Origin: an uncultured Bartonella sp.
Lineage (GTDB): Bacteria > Pseudomonadota > Alphaproteobacteria > Rhizobiales > Rhizobiaceae
Direction: 5' to 3'
DNA: 52,188 nt
Assembly (NCBI GenBank): GCA_946481695.1
Contig: CAMLON010000010.1
Span: 1 to 52,188, forward strand
Shown here: positions 41,550-51,502 of the stretch, one piece after another
Position numbering within the stretch: position 1 is the first letter of the stretch
Layout of the letters: each line of letters begins with the position of its first letter
Made by a program: the position numbers and the translations under genes
Notes under the pieces: generated by a model
Told to the model about the DNA's origin: nothing
What the model saw: only the letters and a program-made list of their open reading frames with translations
The model's database searches: none

Positions 41550-44500
41550 AAGACAAGCCGAAGCTGTTTTCGATTTCGAGTGGTGCGCCGTTTTTGCCAA
41601 CTTTTGTTGATGCACTTCTTTCGGGACGCCTGATTAAAGATTTCGGCAAAGGCGGCAATATCCAGAAAGCTTTGGCAGATACTCTTATCTATGTTCCGAC
41701 ACGGCGTGCCGCGCGTACGCTGCGCTCTTGCTTTGTGGAGATGAGCAAGACACATTCAAGCTTCCTGCCGACAATTCGCCCTTTGGGCGATGTTGATGAA
41801 GATACGGCTTTTTTCCTTGATAATGGAGCGGCAGCTTTGTCGCTCAATCCGAAAATTGGCGATGTCGAGCGGCTCTTGTTATTGGCGCGTCTCATCCGTC
41901 CATGGCGGGAGAATTTGCCTGCCCATGTGCGCTCGTTATTCGGCAGTGAAGATATTATCATACCGGCCAATACAGCCGATGCGATCTGGCTTGCCGAAGA
42001 TCTCGCCCGTCTGATGGACGAGGTCGAGACAGAGTCCGCCGATTGGGCAAAACTTGAAGATATTGCCCCCGATATGGTCGCCGAATGGTGGCAGGTGACA
42101 CTTGATTTTCTGGAAATTGTAACAAAAACCTGGCCTGATATTCTTGCCGAGCGGCAAAAAATAAATCCTGCCGAATGGCGCAATCAGGCCATTCGGGCGG
42201 AAACTGAAAGGCTTTTGCGTAACAAACCGCGTGATCCCGTTATTGTGGCCGGTTCCAATGGCTCGATTCCGGCCATTGCCGATTTGCTGAAAGTGGTAAG
42301 CGGATTGGAAAATGGTGCTGTTGTCTTGCCCGGCCTTGACCTTGCAATGGATGATGCCCAATGGGCGGCGCTTGGTGAAACGCATGACGACCCCTCCATT
42401 TTCGGCCATCCGCAATATAGTTTCAAAAAATTGTTCGACCGCATGAAACTGACAAGAAATGTCGTTGACGAGATTGGAGCGCCTTCGGAAAACAAGAAAA
42501 AACGTGCTGCAATTTTATCCGAAGCATTGCGACCGGCTGTGACCACCGACACATGGTCACAATTGAAACGCAATGGTTTTGATGAAATTTTTGCCGATGT
42601 CTCTTTGATCGAGGCTGCCAATGAACGTGAAGAGGCTTTGGCGGTCGCGGTTGCGCTAAGGCAGGCGATCGAAGACAAAAAGAAGACGGCCGCACTTGTG
42701 ACAGGGGACAGAAATCTTGCCCGCCGTGTTGTTGCCGAACTCAAACGTTTTGGCATTGAAGCCAATGATTCCGGTGGCGTTCCTCTAAGCGAAGTTCTAC
42801 CGGCAACTTTGTTGCGGCTTATTTTACAAACTTTGTTTCAACCCGGCGATCCGGTGGCTTTCCTTTCGCTTCTGAAACACCCTTTGACTTCGCTCGGATA
42901 TGAACGCGGATCTTTACGAAAAATTGCCGAACGTTTCGAGCTCTTTGCATTAAGGGGTGGAACCGGAAGAATCAATATTGCAACCTGTGAGCAGTTTGTT
43001 GAAGAGCGTCTTCTTGTTCTCACAACAGATGAAAACGGGATGAACGATATTGATACCGATATGATCGAGGAAGCAAGAAATCTTGCGTCTTCACTGGTGA
43101 AAGCTGTTCAGCCATTGGTAACATTGATGGCAGAAAGCGAATCGCTGTCGGTGAACGAGGTTGCCCGTGCCACGACTGAAGTTTTGGAAAATTTCGGGGC
43201 AAACGAGCAAGGCTCGTTTCACGCGCTTTATGCCGGTGAGGCGGGAAAAGCCATTATATCTTTGCTGCGTGATCTTGTTGCCGATCAATCCGGCCTCACG
43301 TTCGACATTTCCGAATGGCCGGCCATTCTTGAAGCTTTGATGGCTGCACGCTCGGTGAGCCCTTCTGCCGGTGGTCATCCCCGTCTTTTTATCTGGGGTG
43401 CTCTGGAATCGCGTTTGCAAACGGTTGATACAATGGTCATTGGTGGCTTGAATGAAGGCTCGTGGCCGGCGACAGCTCGCAATGACCCGTTCATGTCGCG
43501 GCCGATGAAAATGACATTGACACTTGACCCTCCGGAGCGACGGATCGGTTTGGCTGCCCATGATTTCCAGATGGCTATGGGCATGGATAAAGTGATTATG
43601 AGCAGGGCATTGAGAGTTGATAATGCCCCTTCAGTGCCTTCGCGCTGGTTGCAAAGGCTGGAAACAGTTGTTGGCGCCAAAGCGAGCGCCAATATGCGCG
43701 CACGTGGCGGAGTTTTTGTCCACTGGGCGCGGGAACTCGACCGTCGCAAAAATGTCGATTTTATTGCGCGCCCATGCCCAACCCCGCCATTGAAACAACG
43801 TCCGAAACATTTTTCTGTTACCGAAATCGAAACATTACGCCGCGACCCTTATGCAATCTATGCCAAAAAGGTTTTGCGCCTGAAGCCGCTTGACGACCTT
43901 ATCCACGATCCGTCGGTTGCCGAACGTGGCACACTTTATCATGCAATTGTTGCGGGCTTTTCATTGCTGAAAATTGATCCGGAAAAACCGGATGCACTGC
44001 AAAAATTTCTTGAAATTGCACGTGCCGAATTTGACCGGATGCAGCTTCCACTTGATGTTGAAGCTATTTGGTGGCCGCGTTTTGAAATTCTTGCGCCATC
44101 AATTATCGCGTGGGAAAAAGGACTTTCTCCGCGTGAGAGATGTGTCGAAATTTCGGCTCGTCCGGTTCATATTGTGCCGGAAGGTGCAACCCTTTCAGGA
44201 CGTGCCGACCGCATTGATGTGATGAATGGACATTTTGCCGAAATTCTTGATTTCAAAACCGGCTCGACTCCTTCCGTGAAACAGGCGGCAACACTTATGG
44301 CACCGCAATTGGCGTTGGAAGCAGCTCTTTTGTCGCGCAATGCTTTTGTTCCGCTTAAAAATATCAAACCGTCCGAACTTGCCTATATCCGTTTGAATGC
44401 CCACGGAGAAGTAAAAGAAGAGCGCATCTCTTTATCTGCCAAAAAAACCGCAATCGAACTTTCCGAAGAAGCATGGGCAAGATTGGGTGAACTGGTGGAA

Positions 44501-44632
44501 TATTATCAAAATCCCGCCCATGGCTATTTGTCGCGAGCAATGCCACCTTTGACCACCTATGAAGGTGATTATGACCATTTGGCGCGGGTTCTCGAATGGT
44601 CGGCTGGCTCTGATACGGCAGGTGAAGAATGA
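41546..44632 (+). CDS. addB: Double-strand break repair protein AddB
   Basis: AddB partners with AddA in the RecBCD-like helicase-nuclease that resects double-strand breaks and loads RecA. The 1028-residue protein shows the alphaproteobacterial AddB pattern: FSISSGAPFLPTFVDALLSG at the start (no intact Walker A seen), LIYVPTRRAARTLR, a helicase-like middle (RLFIWGALESRLQTVD, GGLNEGSWP) and a C-terminal RecB-type nuclease with LDFKTGS at about residue 900. The start is GTG 41546, which overlaps the murU stop (GTGA). Its own stop overlaps the addA ATG (ATGA), so AddA and AddB are translationally coupled. Confidence 0.94.
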   Translation: MKDKPKLFSISSGAPFLPTFVDALLSGRLIKDFGKGGNIQKALADTLIYVPTRRAARTLRSCFVEMSKTHSSFLPTIRPLGDVDEDTAFFLDNGAAALSLNPKIGDVERLLLLARLIRPWRENLPAHVRSLFGSEDIIIPANTADAIWLAEDLARLMDEVETESADWAKLEDIAPDMVAEWWQVTLDFLEIVTKTWPDILAERQKINPAEWRNQAIRAETERLLRNKPRDPVIVAGSNGSIPAIADLLKVVSGLENGAVVLPGLDLAMDDAQWAALGETHDDPSIFGHPQYSFKKLFDRMKLTRNVVDEIGAPSENKKKRAAILSEALRPAVTTDTWSQLKRNGFDEIFADVSLIEAANEREEALAVAVALRQAIEDKKKTAALVTGDRNLARRVVAELKRFGIEANDSGGVPLSEVLPATLLRLILQTLFQPGDPVAFLSLLKHPLTSLGYERGSLRKIAERFELFALRGGTGRINIATCEQFVEERLLVLTTDENGMNDIDTDMIEEARNLASSLVKAVQPLVTLMAESESLSVNEVARATTEVLENFGANEQGSFHALYAGEAGKAIISLLRDLVADQSGLTFDISEWPAILEALMAARSVSPSAGGHPRLFIWGALESRLQTVDTMVIGGLNEGSWPATARNDPFMSRPMKMTLTLDPPERRIGLAAHDFQMAMGMDKVIMSRALRVDNAPSVPSRWLQRLETVVGAKASANMRARGGVFVHWARELDRRKNVDFIARPCPTPPLKQRPKHFSVTEIETLRRDPYAIYAKKVLRLKPLDDLIHDPSVAERGTLYHAIVAGFSLLKIDPEKPDALQKFLEIARAEFDRMQLPLDVEAIWWPRFEILAPSIIAWEKGLSPRERCVEISARPVHIVPEGATLSGRADRIDVMNGHFAEILDFKTGSTPSVKQAATLMAPQLALEAALLSRNAFVPLKNIKPSELAYIRLNAHGEVKEERISLSAKKTAIELSEEAWARLGELVEYYQNPAHGYLSRAMPPLTTYEGDYDHLARVLEWSAGSDTAGEE

Positions 44633-47600
44633 CCAAACGTGAAATTCCAGAAGATGCCATTAAAAATCAGACGGCTGCTTCAAATCCGCAAAGCAGTGCG
44701 TGGGTGTCTGCCAATGCCGGTTCCGGCAAAACGCATGTTTTGACTTTTCGGGTTATCAGACTTTTATTGAATGGTACCGAACCGGCGCGAATTTTATGCC
44801 TCACTTATACCAAAGCAGCCGCTGCTGTCATGCAAACGCGCATTTTCCAGACTCTTTCCGGTTGGACAGAGCTTGATGATGACGAATTGACAGAGGTGTT
44901 GGTCGCGCTTGAGGGCAAAAAAACCGATTCAAAAAGGCTTGATGAAGCGCGCAGACTTTTTGCCCGCGCTCTTGAAACACCGGGCGGGTTAAAAATCCAG
45001 ACTATCCATGCTTTTTGTGAAGGTCTCCTTCACCAATTTCCTTTGGAAGCCAATATTGCCGGCCATTTCGAGATGATGGACGATCTCAAACGTGACGAGT
45101 TTTTAAAAAATGCGCGTCGTGACCTGCTTGAAAAAGCTTATTTGCAAAAAAATAGTTCTCTTCATGACGCTTTGATGCTGGTTTTGAAAACTGTGGGCGA
45201 AAGCGGACTTTTTACGCTGTTAGACGAAGCAATCGAAAAACGGCAGGCTTTAACTCCGTTTCTCGCTCGTGTGAGTGGACCGGATGGCAAGCATATTCTG
45301 GAAAAAGCATTACAAATATCTCCGGATGATACGGAAGAAAATCTCACTGATGAAATCCGTAAAACGGCGCTTCATTCGGAGGAGACTATTAAAGCATTCA
45401 AAAGTCTCGGCCACTCTTACAGCCAGAATTTCGTTGAAAAATTGGAGCTTGTAGAAAATGCGGATAATAGCGAGAGCGTAAAATTTATCGAACTTGCCTA
45501 TTTTACCAGTGGAAATCCGCGCAAAATAAGCAATCTGGCGTCAAAAAAACTTCTTGCAGCTTTGCCATGGCTCGAAGACGATTTGTTAATGCGTCAGGAA
45601 AAGCTCGTTCTCTATCTCGACAAGTTGCGACGTGTACGACTGGTATCGCTCAATTTGGCTGCCTTTCAGCTCTGTTACCGGCTTTTGGCGCGTTATGAAA
45701 GTTTGAAGAAAGCAGAAGGTTTGCTTGATTTTGATGATTTGATCGAGCGGGCGCTTAATCTATTAAAACGCGATGGCGCAGGCCAATGGGTGCAATATAA
45801 ACTGGATAGGGGCATTGACCATATTCTGGTTGACGAAGCACAGGATACAAGCCCTTCCCAGTGGCAGATAATCCAGCTTCTTGCACAGGAATTTTTTGTC
45901 GGGGAAGGACAAAGAGAGGTCAACCGCACTGTTTTTGCCGTTGGCGATGAAAAACAATCGATCTATTCTTTCCAAGGGGCAGTGCCGGAAGATTTTGCAA
46001 CGAATGGTCGCATTATCGAAAGAAAAGCCGAAGCCGTTGGCAAATCTTTCGGCCACATACGTTTGAATTATTCCTTCCGTTCGACAGCCGATGTTTTAAA
46101 AAGTGTTGATCGGGTATTCGAAAAGCCTGAAAATTATAAAGGTCTTTCAGCCGAAAATATCAAAACTGTGCATGAAGCGGTTCGCCGCAATGACCCCGGT
46201 GAAGTTGTGATCTGGGACAATATTGCGCCGACAGATGTGGAAGAGCCGGAAGACTGGCGCAAACCTGTCGACCAGCTTCATGCACCGGCTGTTCGCCTTG
46301 CCGAAGAGATAGCAACGACGATCAGCCATTGGCTTCATCATCATGAAATGCTTCCTGGTCAGGGAAGAGAAGTCAAAGCCAGTGATATTATGGTGCTGGT
46401 GAGAAAACGCGACCAGTTTGTTCCGGCTTTAGCGCGCGCATTGAAAAACCGCAATGTTCCGGTTGCCGGTGCCGACCGCTTGCGTCTGGCAAGCCATATT
46501 GCGGTGCGTGATTTAACGGCGCTTGCCCGATTTGTTCTGCAACCGCAGGACGACCTTTCTCTTGCATCTGTTTTGAAAAGCCCGCTTTTCGGACTTGATG
46601 AAGATGATCTTTATCGGATCGCTATAAACCGCGAAGGAAGCCTGTTTAATAGCCTTGAGGCCCATAGTGAAGAGAAGCCGGAATTTGCATCTGTTCTGGC
46701 TTTACTCAAAAAATATAGAAACCTTGCCGATAAAACGCCTGTCTATGAATTTTATAGTCATATATTAAGCGAAGATCAGGGGCGGGCAAAAATTCTCGCG
46801 CGATTGGGTTCGGAAGCAAGCGATGTCCTTGATGCGTTCATGGATTATACCTTATCTATCCAGAAAACCGGTTTGCCAGGGTTGCAGGCTTTTCTGGAAA
46901 CAATCAAGCTTTCCGATCCGGAAATCAAACGTGAACTCGACCAGAACCGTGAAGAAGTCCGTATTATGACTGTTCATGCGGCAAAGGGGCTTGAAAGTGC
47001 CATTGTCTTTCTGGTCGATTCCGGTTCGCGTATCTGGAATGCACAACATGAACCGAAATTCATCGAGATTGACAGTCATGGCAAGAAGAGCTTTTTGTGG
47101 CAGCCCGCCAAGGAGTTCAAAACATCATTCGGTGACAATTATATCAATACGTTAAAATTGAAAGCCGAAGAAGAATATAGGCGTCTTCTTTATGTTGGTA
47201 TGACACGGGCAGAAGACCGCCTTATTATTTGTGGTTATAGGGGAAAGAATGTTGTTGGCGGCACGTGGAGTGAACTTGTCAGCGAAGCGTTGATACCGGT
47301 TTCTGAAGAAATTGCCGGCCCTTCACCCGACATCAAGGCATGGCGTTATTGCGTGGATGACAAACGTGCAAGTGTCGAAACAAAAACCGCCGAAGAAGAA
47401 AGAGCGGTTCCCGCTTTTCCGCTTCCTTCCTATTTCCATAGCCGTATGGAGCCGGAAACCGATTTGCCTAAGCCGCTTACCCCTTCAGGTGCTTCACTCG
47501 ATATTGACGAGAATGCACCGGCGGCAAAAAATAATGTTACGATTTCACCGGTTCTGGGAGAAAAACCGGCAAATTCTTCATTTGCTATCGAACGCGGGAC

Positions 47601-48111
47601 AATCATTCACCGGCTTTTGCAGTATTTGCCGCAAATAAAGGAGGAAGACAGGCAAAGGTTAGCCCGTGCCTATCTTGAAAAAGCCGCACCTGAATGGAGC
47701 GAGGAACAAAGAAAGGATGCTTTTGAACAGACCTTCAAGGTTATGGATAGTGAAGCACTGCGCCCTTTGTTTACCAAAGAAGCGCGTGCCGAAGTGACTT
47801 TGATGGGAACTGTCACAATAAGGGGCAAGAAATACGTCGTTTCCGGCCAAATAGACCGCCTGAACGATGGCGATGACACAATTGTTCTGGGCGATTTCAA
47901 AACCGGTCGTGCGCCCAAACGCGAGCAGCAAATTCCTGACAGCTACATGTTGCAAATGGCACTTTACCGAACATTATTGATGAGCATTCACCCGAATAAG
48001 ACCGTCAGAACATTGCTGATCTATAGTGACGGGCCGAAAGTTTTTGAACTCGACGGCAAAAAACTTGATTTCTTGATGAATAAAGAAAAAAGTAATTTAT
48101 CCGCAGAATAA
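44629..48111 (+). CDS. addA: Double-strand break repair helicase AddA
   Basis: AddA is the UvrD-type helicase and nuclease subunit of AddAB. The 1160-residue protein has Walker A SANAGSGKTHVLT (residues ~27-39), motif Ia LCLTYTKAAA, motif II ILVDEAQDTSPSQWQII, motif III VGDEKQSIYSFQGA, motif IV LNYSFRS, motif V MTVHAAKGLES and motif VI LLYVGMTRAEDRL. The C-terminal RecB nuclease domain has VLGDFKTGRAP at about residues 1086-1096. Its ATG overlaps the addB stop. trxA follows after about 80 bases, an order I recall in other rhizobia. Confidence 0.97.
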   Translation: MTKREIPEDAIKNQTAASNPQSSAWVSANAGSGKTHVLTFRVIRLLLNGTEPARILCLTYTKAAAAVMQTRIFQTLSGWTELDDDELTEVLVALEGKKTDSKRLDEARRLFARALETPGGLKIQTIHAFCEGLLHQFPLEANIAGHFEMMDDLKRDEFLKNARRDLLEKAYLQKNSSLHDALMLVLKTVGESGLFTLLDEAIEKRQALTPFLARVSGPDGKHILEKALQISPDDTEENLTDEIRKTALHSEETIKAFKSLGHSYSQNFVEKLELVENADNSESVKFIELAYFTSGNPRKISNLASKKLLAALPWLEDDLLMRQEKLVLYLDKLRRVRLVSLNLAAFQLCYRLLARYESLKKAEGLLDFDDLIERALNLLKRDGAGQWVQYKLDRGIDHILVDEAQDTSPSQWQIIQLLAQEFFVGEGQREVNRTVFAVGDEKQSIYSFQGAVPEDFATNGRIIERKAEAVGKSFGHIRLNYSFRSTADVLKSVDRVFEKPENYKGLSAENIKTVHEAVRRNDPGEVVIWDNIAPTDVEEPEDWRKPVDQLHAPAVRLAEEIATTISHWLHHHEMLPGQGREVKASDIMVLVRKRDQFVPALARALKNRNVPVAGADRLRLASHIAVRDLTALARFVLQPQDDLSLASVLKSPLFGLDEDDLYRIAINREGSLFNSLEAHSEEKPEFASVLALLKKYRNLADKTPVYEFYSHILSEDQGRAKILARLGSEASDVLDAFMDYTLSIQKTGLPGLQAFLETIKLSDPEIKRELDQNREEVRIMTVHAAKGLESAIVFLVDSGSRIWNAQHEPKFIEIDSHGKKSFLWQPAKEFKTSFGDNYINTLKLKAEEEYRRLLYVGMTRAEDRLIICGYRGKNVVGGTWSELVSEALIPVSEEIAGPSPDIKAWRYCVDDKRASVETKTAEEERAVPAFPLPSYFHSRMEPETDLPKPLTPSGASLDIDENAPAAKNNVTISPVLGEKPANSSFAIERGTIIHRLLQYLPQIKEEDRQRLARAYLEKAAPEWSEEQRKDAFEQTFKVMDSEALRPLFTKEARAEVTLMGTVTIRGKKYVVSGQIDRLNDGDDTIVLGDFKTGRAPKREQQIPDSYMLQMALYRTLLMSIHPNKTVRTLLIYSDGPKVFELDGKKLDFLMNKEKSNLSAE

Positions 48112-48190
48112 TGGTTGAAAAAGCTTGCTCTTGACGGAATCGGTCTGGCACGCCAAATTTAGACAAATTGGAATCACAAAGGAAAGATCA

Positions 48191-48514
48191 ATGAGCACTG
48201 TAAAAGTCGATACAAGCAATTTTGAAAATGACGTGCTAAAGTCGGCAGAACCTGTTGTTGTAGACTTCTGGGCAGAATGGTGCGGTCCATGTAAAATGAT
48301 AGCGCCCTCGCTTGAAGAAATTGCTACCGAGTTACAGGGTAAGGTCAAAGTTGCAAAAATCAATATTGACGAAAATCCGGAACTTGCAACGCAATTCGGT
48401 GTCCGTTCCATACCGACATTATTATTGTTCAATAATGGGGAAATCGTCTCCAATATGGTGGGTGCTGCTCCCAAAAGCCGTTTGTCAGACTGGATCAAAG
48501 ACGGTATCCGCTAA
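48191..48514 (+). CDS. trxA: Thioredoxin 1
   Basis: TrxA reduces disulphides in the cytoplasm using thioredoxin reductase and supports ribonucleotide reductase and other reductases. The 107-residue protein has the active site WCGPC (Trp30, Cys31, Cys34), [11 protein letters not shown], the cis-proline loop RSIPTLLLF and a normal C-terminus. The start at 48191 ([12 protein letters not shown]) has GGAAAG 5 bases upstream. An upstream frame from 48125 adds 22 non-family residues. A terminator follows at 48537-48568. I recall folC after trxA in Brucella; here it is absent and an orphan regulator follows. Confidence 0.97.
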   Translation: MSTVKVDTSNFENDVLKSAEPVVVDFWAEWCGPCKMIAPSLEEIATELQGKVKVAKINIDENPELATQFGVRSIPTLLLFNNGEIVSNMVGAAPKSRLSDWIKDGIR

Positions 48515-48536
48515 TTTTTCGATATTTTATATTTTT

Positions 48537-48568
48537 AAACGACGCTATTCTTGAATGGCGTCGTTTTT
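48537..48568 (+). terminator. Rho-independent terminator after trxA
   Basis: AAACGACGC (48537-48545) pairs with GCGTCGTTT (48558-48566); ATTC/GAAT extends the stem inside. The run of T at 48564-48568 follows. It closes the divL-to-trxA run. Confidence 0.93.
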
Positions 48569-49186
48569 ATTTGTTCGATTTATCAATTTTCAATCCGGCG
48601 TCCGGTGCATAATTTCTCATGCATAAGCGGAAACTTTCCGGAAAACTCAAAATTCCGGAAAATAGCCGATAGAATTTATCCAGTGAGACAAAACGTAGAG
48701 AAAAACTGTTTTTTCAAAGTGTAATTGTCGGGAATAGCTATCAATAATAACACTTGAAATTCCGGTTTAACGGTTTCCCGACCTGATTGAAATTCAACTT
48801 GATATAAAACTCTGTATAGTCCGTTTTGTAAGTTTTTCTTTGATAAACAGGTGATATAAATCCGGTACCGATTTTTTAGAATTGTTGCAATCATCATGAT
48901 TGGATCAAGCATATTTGATACATATTGCAAAAAAAATGTAATATTTCTCAATTTTAGAATATGTCCTACTTGCTAGATTGGCGTTATTCTGCCATGACGA
49001 TAGATCTGTCCAGGGAAACGACAGACTTTTTCTGTTTAACCCAGAAAGGACGGTAACGGTCAATCTTGGGGGGGCGGTTATTCAAGGCGGCGTTTTCGAT
49101 GAAATATCAATAGAAAATGGGCTTTGCATATTTTCGCGATGAACCGCGACAATCGATCAAAGGTATATTTTTATTGGGATGGGTTA
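48569..49186. other. AT-rich spacer between trxA and the XRE regulator
   Basis: This 618-base spacer has no convincing gene. A minus-strand open frame at 48676-48951 lacks a ribosome-binding site and family resemblance. The last 180 bases include a G7 run (about 49068-49074) and presumably the promoter of the regulator gene. No tRNA or strong hairpin with a T-run is visible. Confidence 0.5.
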
Positions 49187-49477
49187 ATGATGAATCATAT
49201 GGAAAATGGCGGTAACATTTCCTCTGAAGACGTTCAAACATTGAAGCGGAATGAAACACGAAGTGACCAGAAGATTGGTGGAATACTGCGTCATTTTCGT
49301 AAAAAAAATGGCGTAACACAAATGGAGCTGGCGGCTGTTGCAGGTATTACACCACAGCAAATTCAAAAATATGAAAAAGGATCGGATCGCATTGCCGTTT
49401 CACGGCTTATGACGCTTCTTGATTTTCTGGATATAAATTATGAAGAATTTATAAAAGAGATGCGCAATTGCAATTAA
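49187..49477 (+). CDS. XRE-family helix-turn-helix regulator
   Basis: A small DNA-binding protein of about 96 residues. The helix-turn-helix is IGGILRHFRKKNGVTQMELAAVAGITPQQIQKYEKGSDRIAVSRL, read in pieces: LRHFRKKNGVTQMELAA, GITPQQIQKYEKG and ISVSRL-like AVSRLMTLLDFL. This is the lambda-repressor/Cro type common in Rhizobiales. The start is unclear: adjacent ATGs at 49187 and 49190 follow GGGATGGG, one at 49199 is also possible, and ATG 49139 would add 16 residues. No toxin or phage partner is next to it, so it looks like an orphan regulator. Targets are unknown. Confidence 0.8.
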   Translation: MMNHMENGGNISSEDVQTLKRNETRSDQKIGGILRHFRKKNGVTQMELAAVAGITPQQIQKYEKGSDRIAVSRLMTLLDFLDINYEEFIKEMRNCN

Positions 49478-49671
49478 CACCGATTGCCGGAATTCAAGAG
49501 CGATTCTGTGCTTATCTCGATTGAATCCGGTTTTTAGCCTGTTTTTGATATTTGAACAGGCCGGAAACCGGAGAAGAGCGTTATATAACTTGTTTATGTC
49601 ACCGGATGATAATGTCTCTCATGGTACAACAATCCGGAGTACCGGATTGAAAAACAGCCGGAAAATTCCTT

Positions 49672-51255
49672 TTATGCAGTCTGGATGTTTCGTGTCTGAT
49701 AATCTTTAATTGTATAAAACTTGATTTTTGGTGCTCGTTCCGCTTCATAATTGAGCGAAAAATTATTTTCAGCGAGAAATACCGGATCTCCATCAAGATC
49801 GGATGCAATAGCATCCCTATGTGTGGCTATGAATTTGTTAAGATCGGCTTTGTCATCAGCCGAAATCCAGCGGCATACAGTAAAGCGTGCCGGTTCAAAA
49901 CCGACGGGAAGAGAATATTCCACTTTGAGACGCTCGGTCAGAACATCAATTTGTAAAGCGCCGATAACACCGACAATCGACGGCGAACCATCATCAGGCA
50001 TAAAGAGTTGAACAACACCTTCTTCAGCCATTTGTTGCAGAGCTTCTTTAAGCTTCTTTGCCTTCATCGGGTCACCGAGACGGACACGGCGCAAAATTTC
50101 CGGAGCAAAATTCGGAACACCTTTGAAAAGAATGTCTTCGCCTTCTGTCAGCGTATCGCCAATTCGTAATGTTCCATGATTGGGGATTCCCACAACGTCA
50201 CCGGCATAGGCTTCATCGGCAATCTGGCGGGAGCGGGCAAAGAAAAATTGCGGAGCCGATAAAGTCATGGGTTTTCCGGTACGCACGAGTTTTGCTTTCA
50301 TGCCGCGGGATAGAATTCCCGAACAAACGCGCAAAAACGCAATGCGATCGCGGTGATTAGGGTCCATATTGGCTTGTATTTTGAAAACAAAACCGGTCAT
50401 TTTCGGCTCTGTCGCCTCGACAATGCGAGTATCGGCAACTTGCGCACGCGGACTTGGACCATAGGCAACAAGAGCGTCGATAAGATCACGCACACCATAA
50501 TTCTTCAAAGCAGAACCGAAATAGACCGGTGTCATTTGGCCTTCACGGAACGATTTCAAGTCAAATCTTTTACATGCGTCACGCGCAAGAACAACGCCTT
50601 CAACAAAAGCCGCACGATCATGTTCGGGCAGCAATAGAGCTGCTTCTTCAGGCCCGCTGACAGGGCGCGGAGTTTTTTCTTCGTCTTTCTGGCGTACAAG
50701 ATTGTTATGAAGGTCAAAACTTCCTGCAAAATTTTTGCCCGATCCGATTGGCCATGTTACCGGTGCAGTATCAAGTGCAAGCTTGTCTTCTATTTCGTCC
50801 AATATCTCCAATGGGTCGAGTGCCTCCCGATCCATTTTGTTAACGAACGTCACAATCGGAATGTCGCGCATGCGACAGACTTCAAAAAGCTTCAATGTTC
50901 TGGGTTCAATACCGCGCGCTCCGTCAAGAACCATGACAGCGCTATCGACAGCCGTCAGTGTACGGTAGGTATCATCGGCAAAGTCTTCGTGCCCCGGTGT
51001 ATCAAGCAGATTGAATATATGATCTTCATATTCAAATGTCATAACAGAGGTGACAACCGAAATGCCGCGCTCGCGTTCGATTTTCATCCAGTCGGAACGC
51101 GTCTGGATACGGTCTTTCTTGGCCTTGACTTCACCTGCAAGCTGGATGGCACCACCGAACAGCAACAATTTTTCGGTCAAGGTTGTCTTACCGGCATCAG
51201 GGTGCGCGATAATAGCAAATGTGCGGCGCCGCGCGACCTCTTGTGCCTCGTTCAT
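49672..51255 (-). CDS. prfC: Peptide chain release factor 3
   Basis: RF3 is the GTPase that recycles RF1 and RF2 from the ribosome after termination. The 527-residue protein shows G1 AHPDAGKTTLTE, G2 region RGISVVTSVMTF, G3 DTPGHEDFADDTYRTL and G4 VNKMDREA. Domain II (TPVYFGSALKNYGVRDLID) and the RF3-specific C-terminal domain (VGVIGALQIDVLTERLKVEY) follow. Length matches the family (about 525-530). AGGAG lies 7 bases upstream of the ATG. It is downstream of lysK on the same strand, but a hairpin and about 250 bases separate them, so it probably has its own promoter. Confidence 0.97.
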   Translation of the reverse strand: MNEAQEVARRRTFAIIAHPDAGKTTLTEKLLLFGGAIQLAGEVKAKKDRIQTRSDWMKIERERGISVVTSVMTFEYEDHIFNLLDTPGHEDFADDTYRTLTAVDSAVMVLDGARGIEPRTLKLFEVCRMRDIPIVTFVNKMDREALDPLEILDEIEDKLALDTAPVTWPIGSGKNFAGSFDLHNNLVRQKDEEKTPRPVSGPEEAALLLPEHDRAAFVEGVVLARDACKRFDLKSFREGQMTPVYFGSALKNYGVRDLIDALVAYGPSPRAQVADTRIVEATEPKMTGFVFKIQANMDPNHRDRIAFLRVCSGILSRGMKAKLVRTGKPMTLSAPQFFFARSRQIADEAYAGDVVGIPNHGTLRIGDTLTEGEDILFKGVPNFAPEILRRVRLGDPMKAKKLKEALQQMAEEGVVQLFMPDDGSPSIVGVIGALQIDVLTERLKVEYSLPVGFEPARFTVCRWISADDKADLNKFIATHRDAIASDLDGDPVFLAENNFSLNYEAERAPKIKFYTIKDYQTRNIQTA

Positions 51256-51450
51256 AACTCACTCCTGTTGCTTCGTTACCTGCGCGACCTGTTTGTTTTG
51301 ATATTCGGCCGGTCAACAATAAAATTCCGCTTCTTTTACCTCTTTTTTTTAAAAAGAGTGAGGAATTTGTGTCCTTTGTCTAAAATTTTCAACAAACTGG
51401 CGACAAGCTTAAAACTTGACTGCGAGAATTGTACCGGATTGTTTCAAAAT

Positions 51451-51488
51451 CATCTTGAAAGGGGGTGAATAGCCCCTTTTTTAAGATG
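51451..51488 (-). terminator. Hairpin downstream of lysK, probable terminator
   Basis: A long imperfect palindrome, CATCTT...AAGATG enclosing AAAGGGG/CCCCTTT, lies 15 bases after the lysK stop. On the minus strand the inner hairpin is followed only by a short TTTC and the outer stem by ATTTTG. On the plus strand the inner stem is followed by a better T-run (51477-51482). Termination is likely but its direction is not certain. Confidence 0.6.
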
Positions 51489-51502
51489 AGTTTCGACCTC
51501 TT

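Noticed and set aside
48676..48951. 91-codon minus-strand open frame after trxA
   Set aside because: No ribosome-binding site and no recognisable family; AT-rich spacer by all other signs.
49187..49477. XRE gene considered as the antitoxin of a toxin-antitoxin pair
   Set aside because: No toxin-like open frame lies next to it on either strand.
49521..49709. 62-codon plus-strand open frame overlapping the prfC end
   Set aside because: Overlaps the well-supported prfC 3' end and has no family resemblance.
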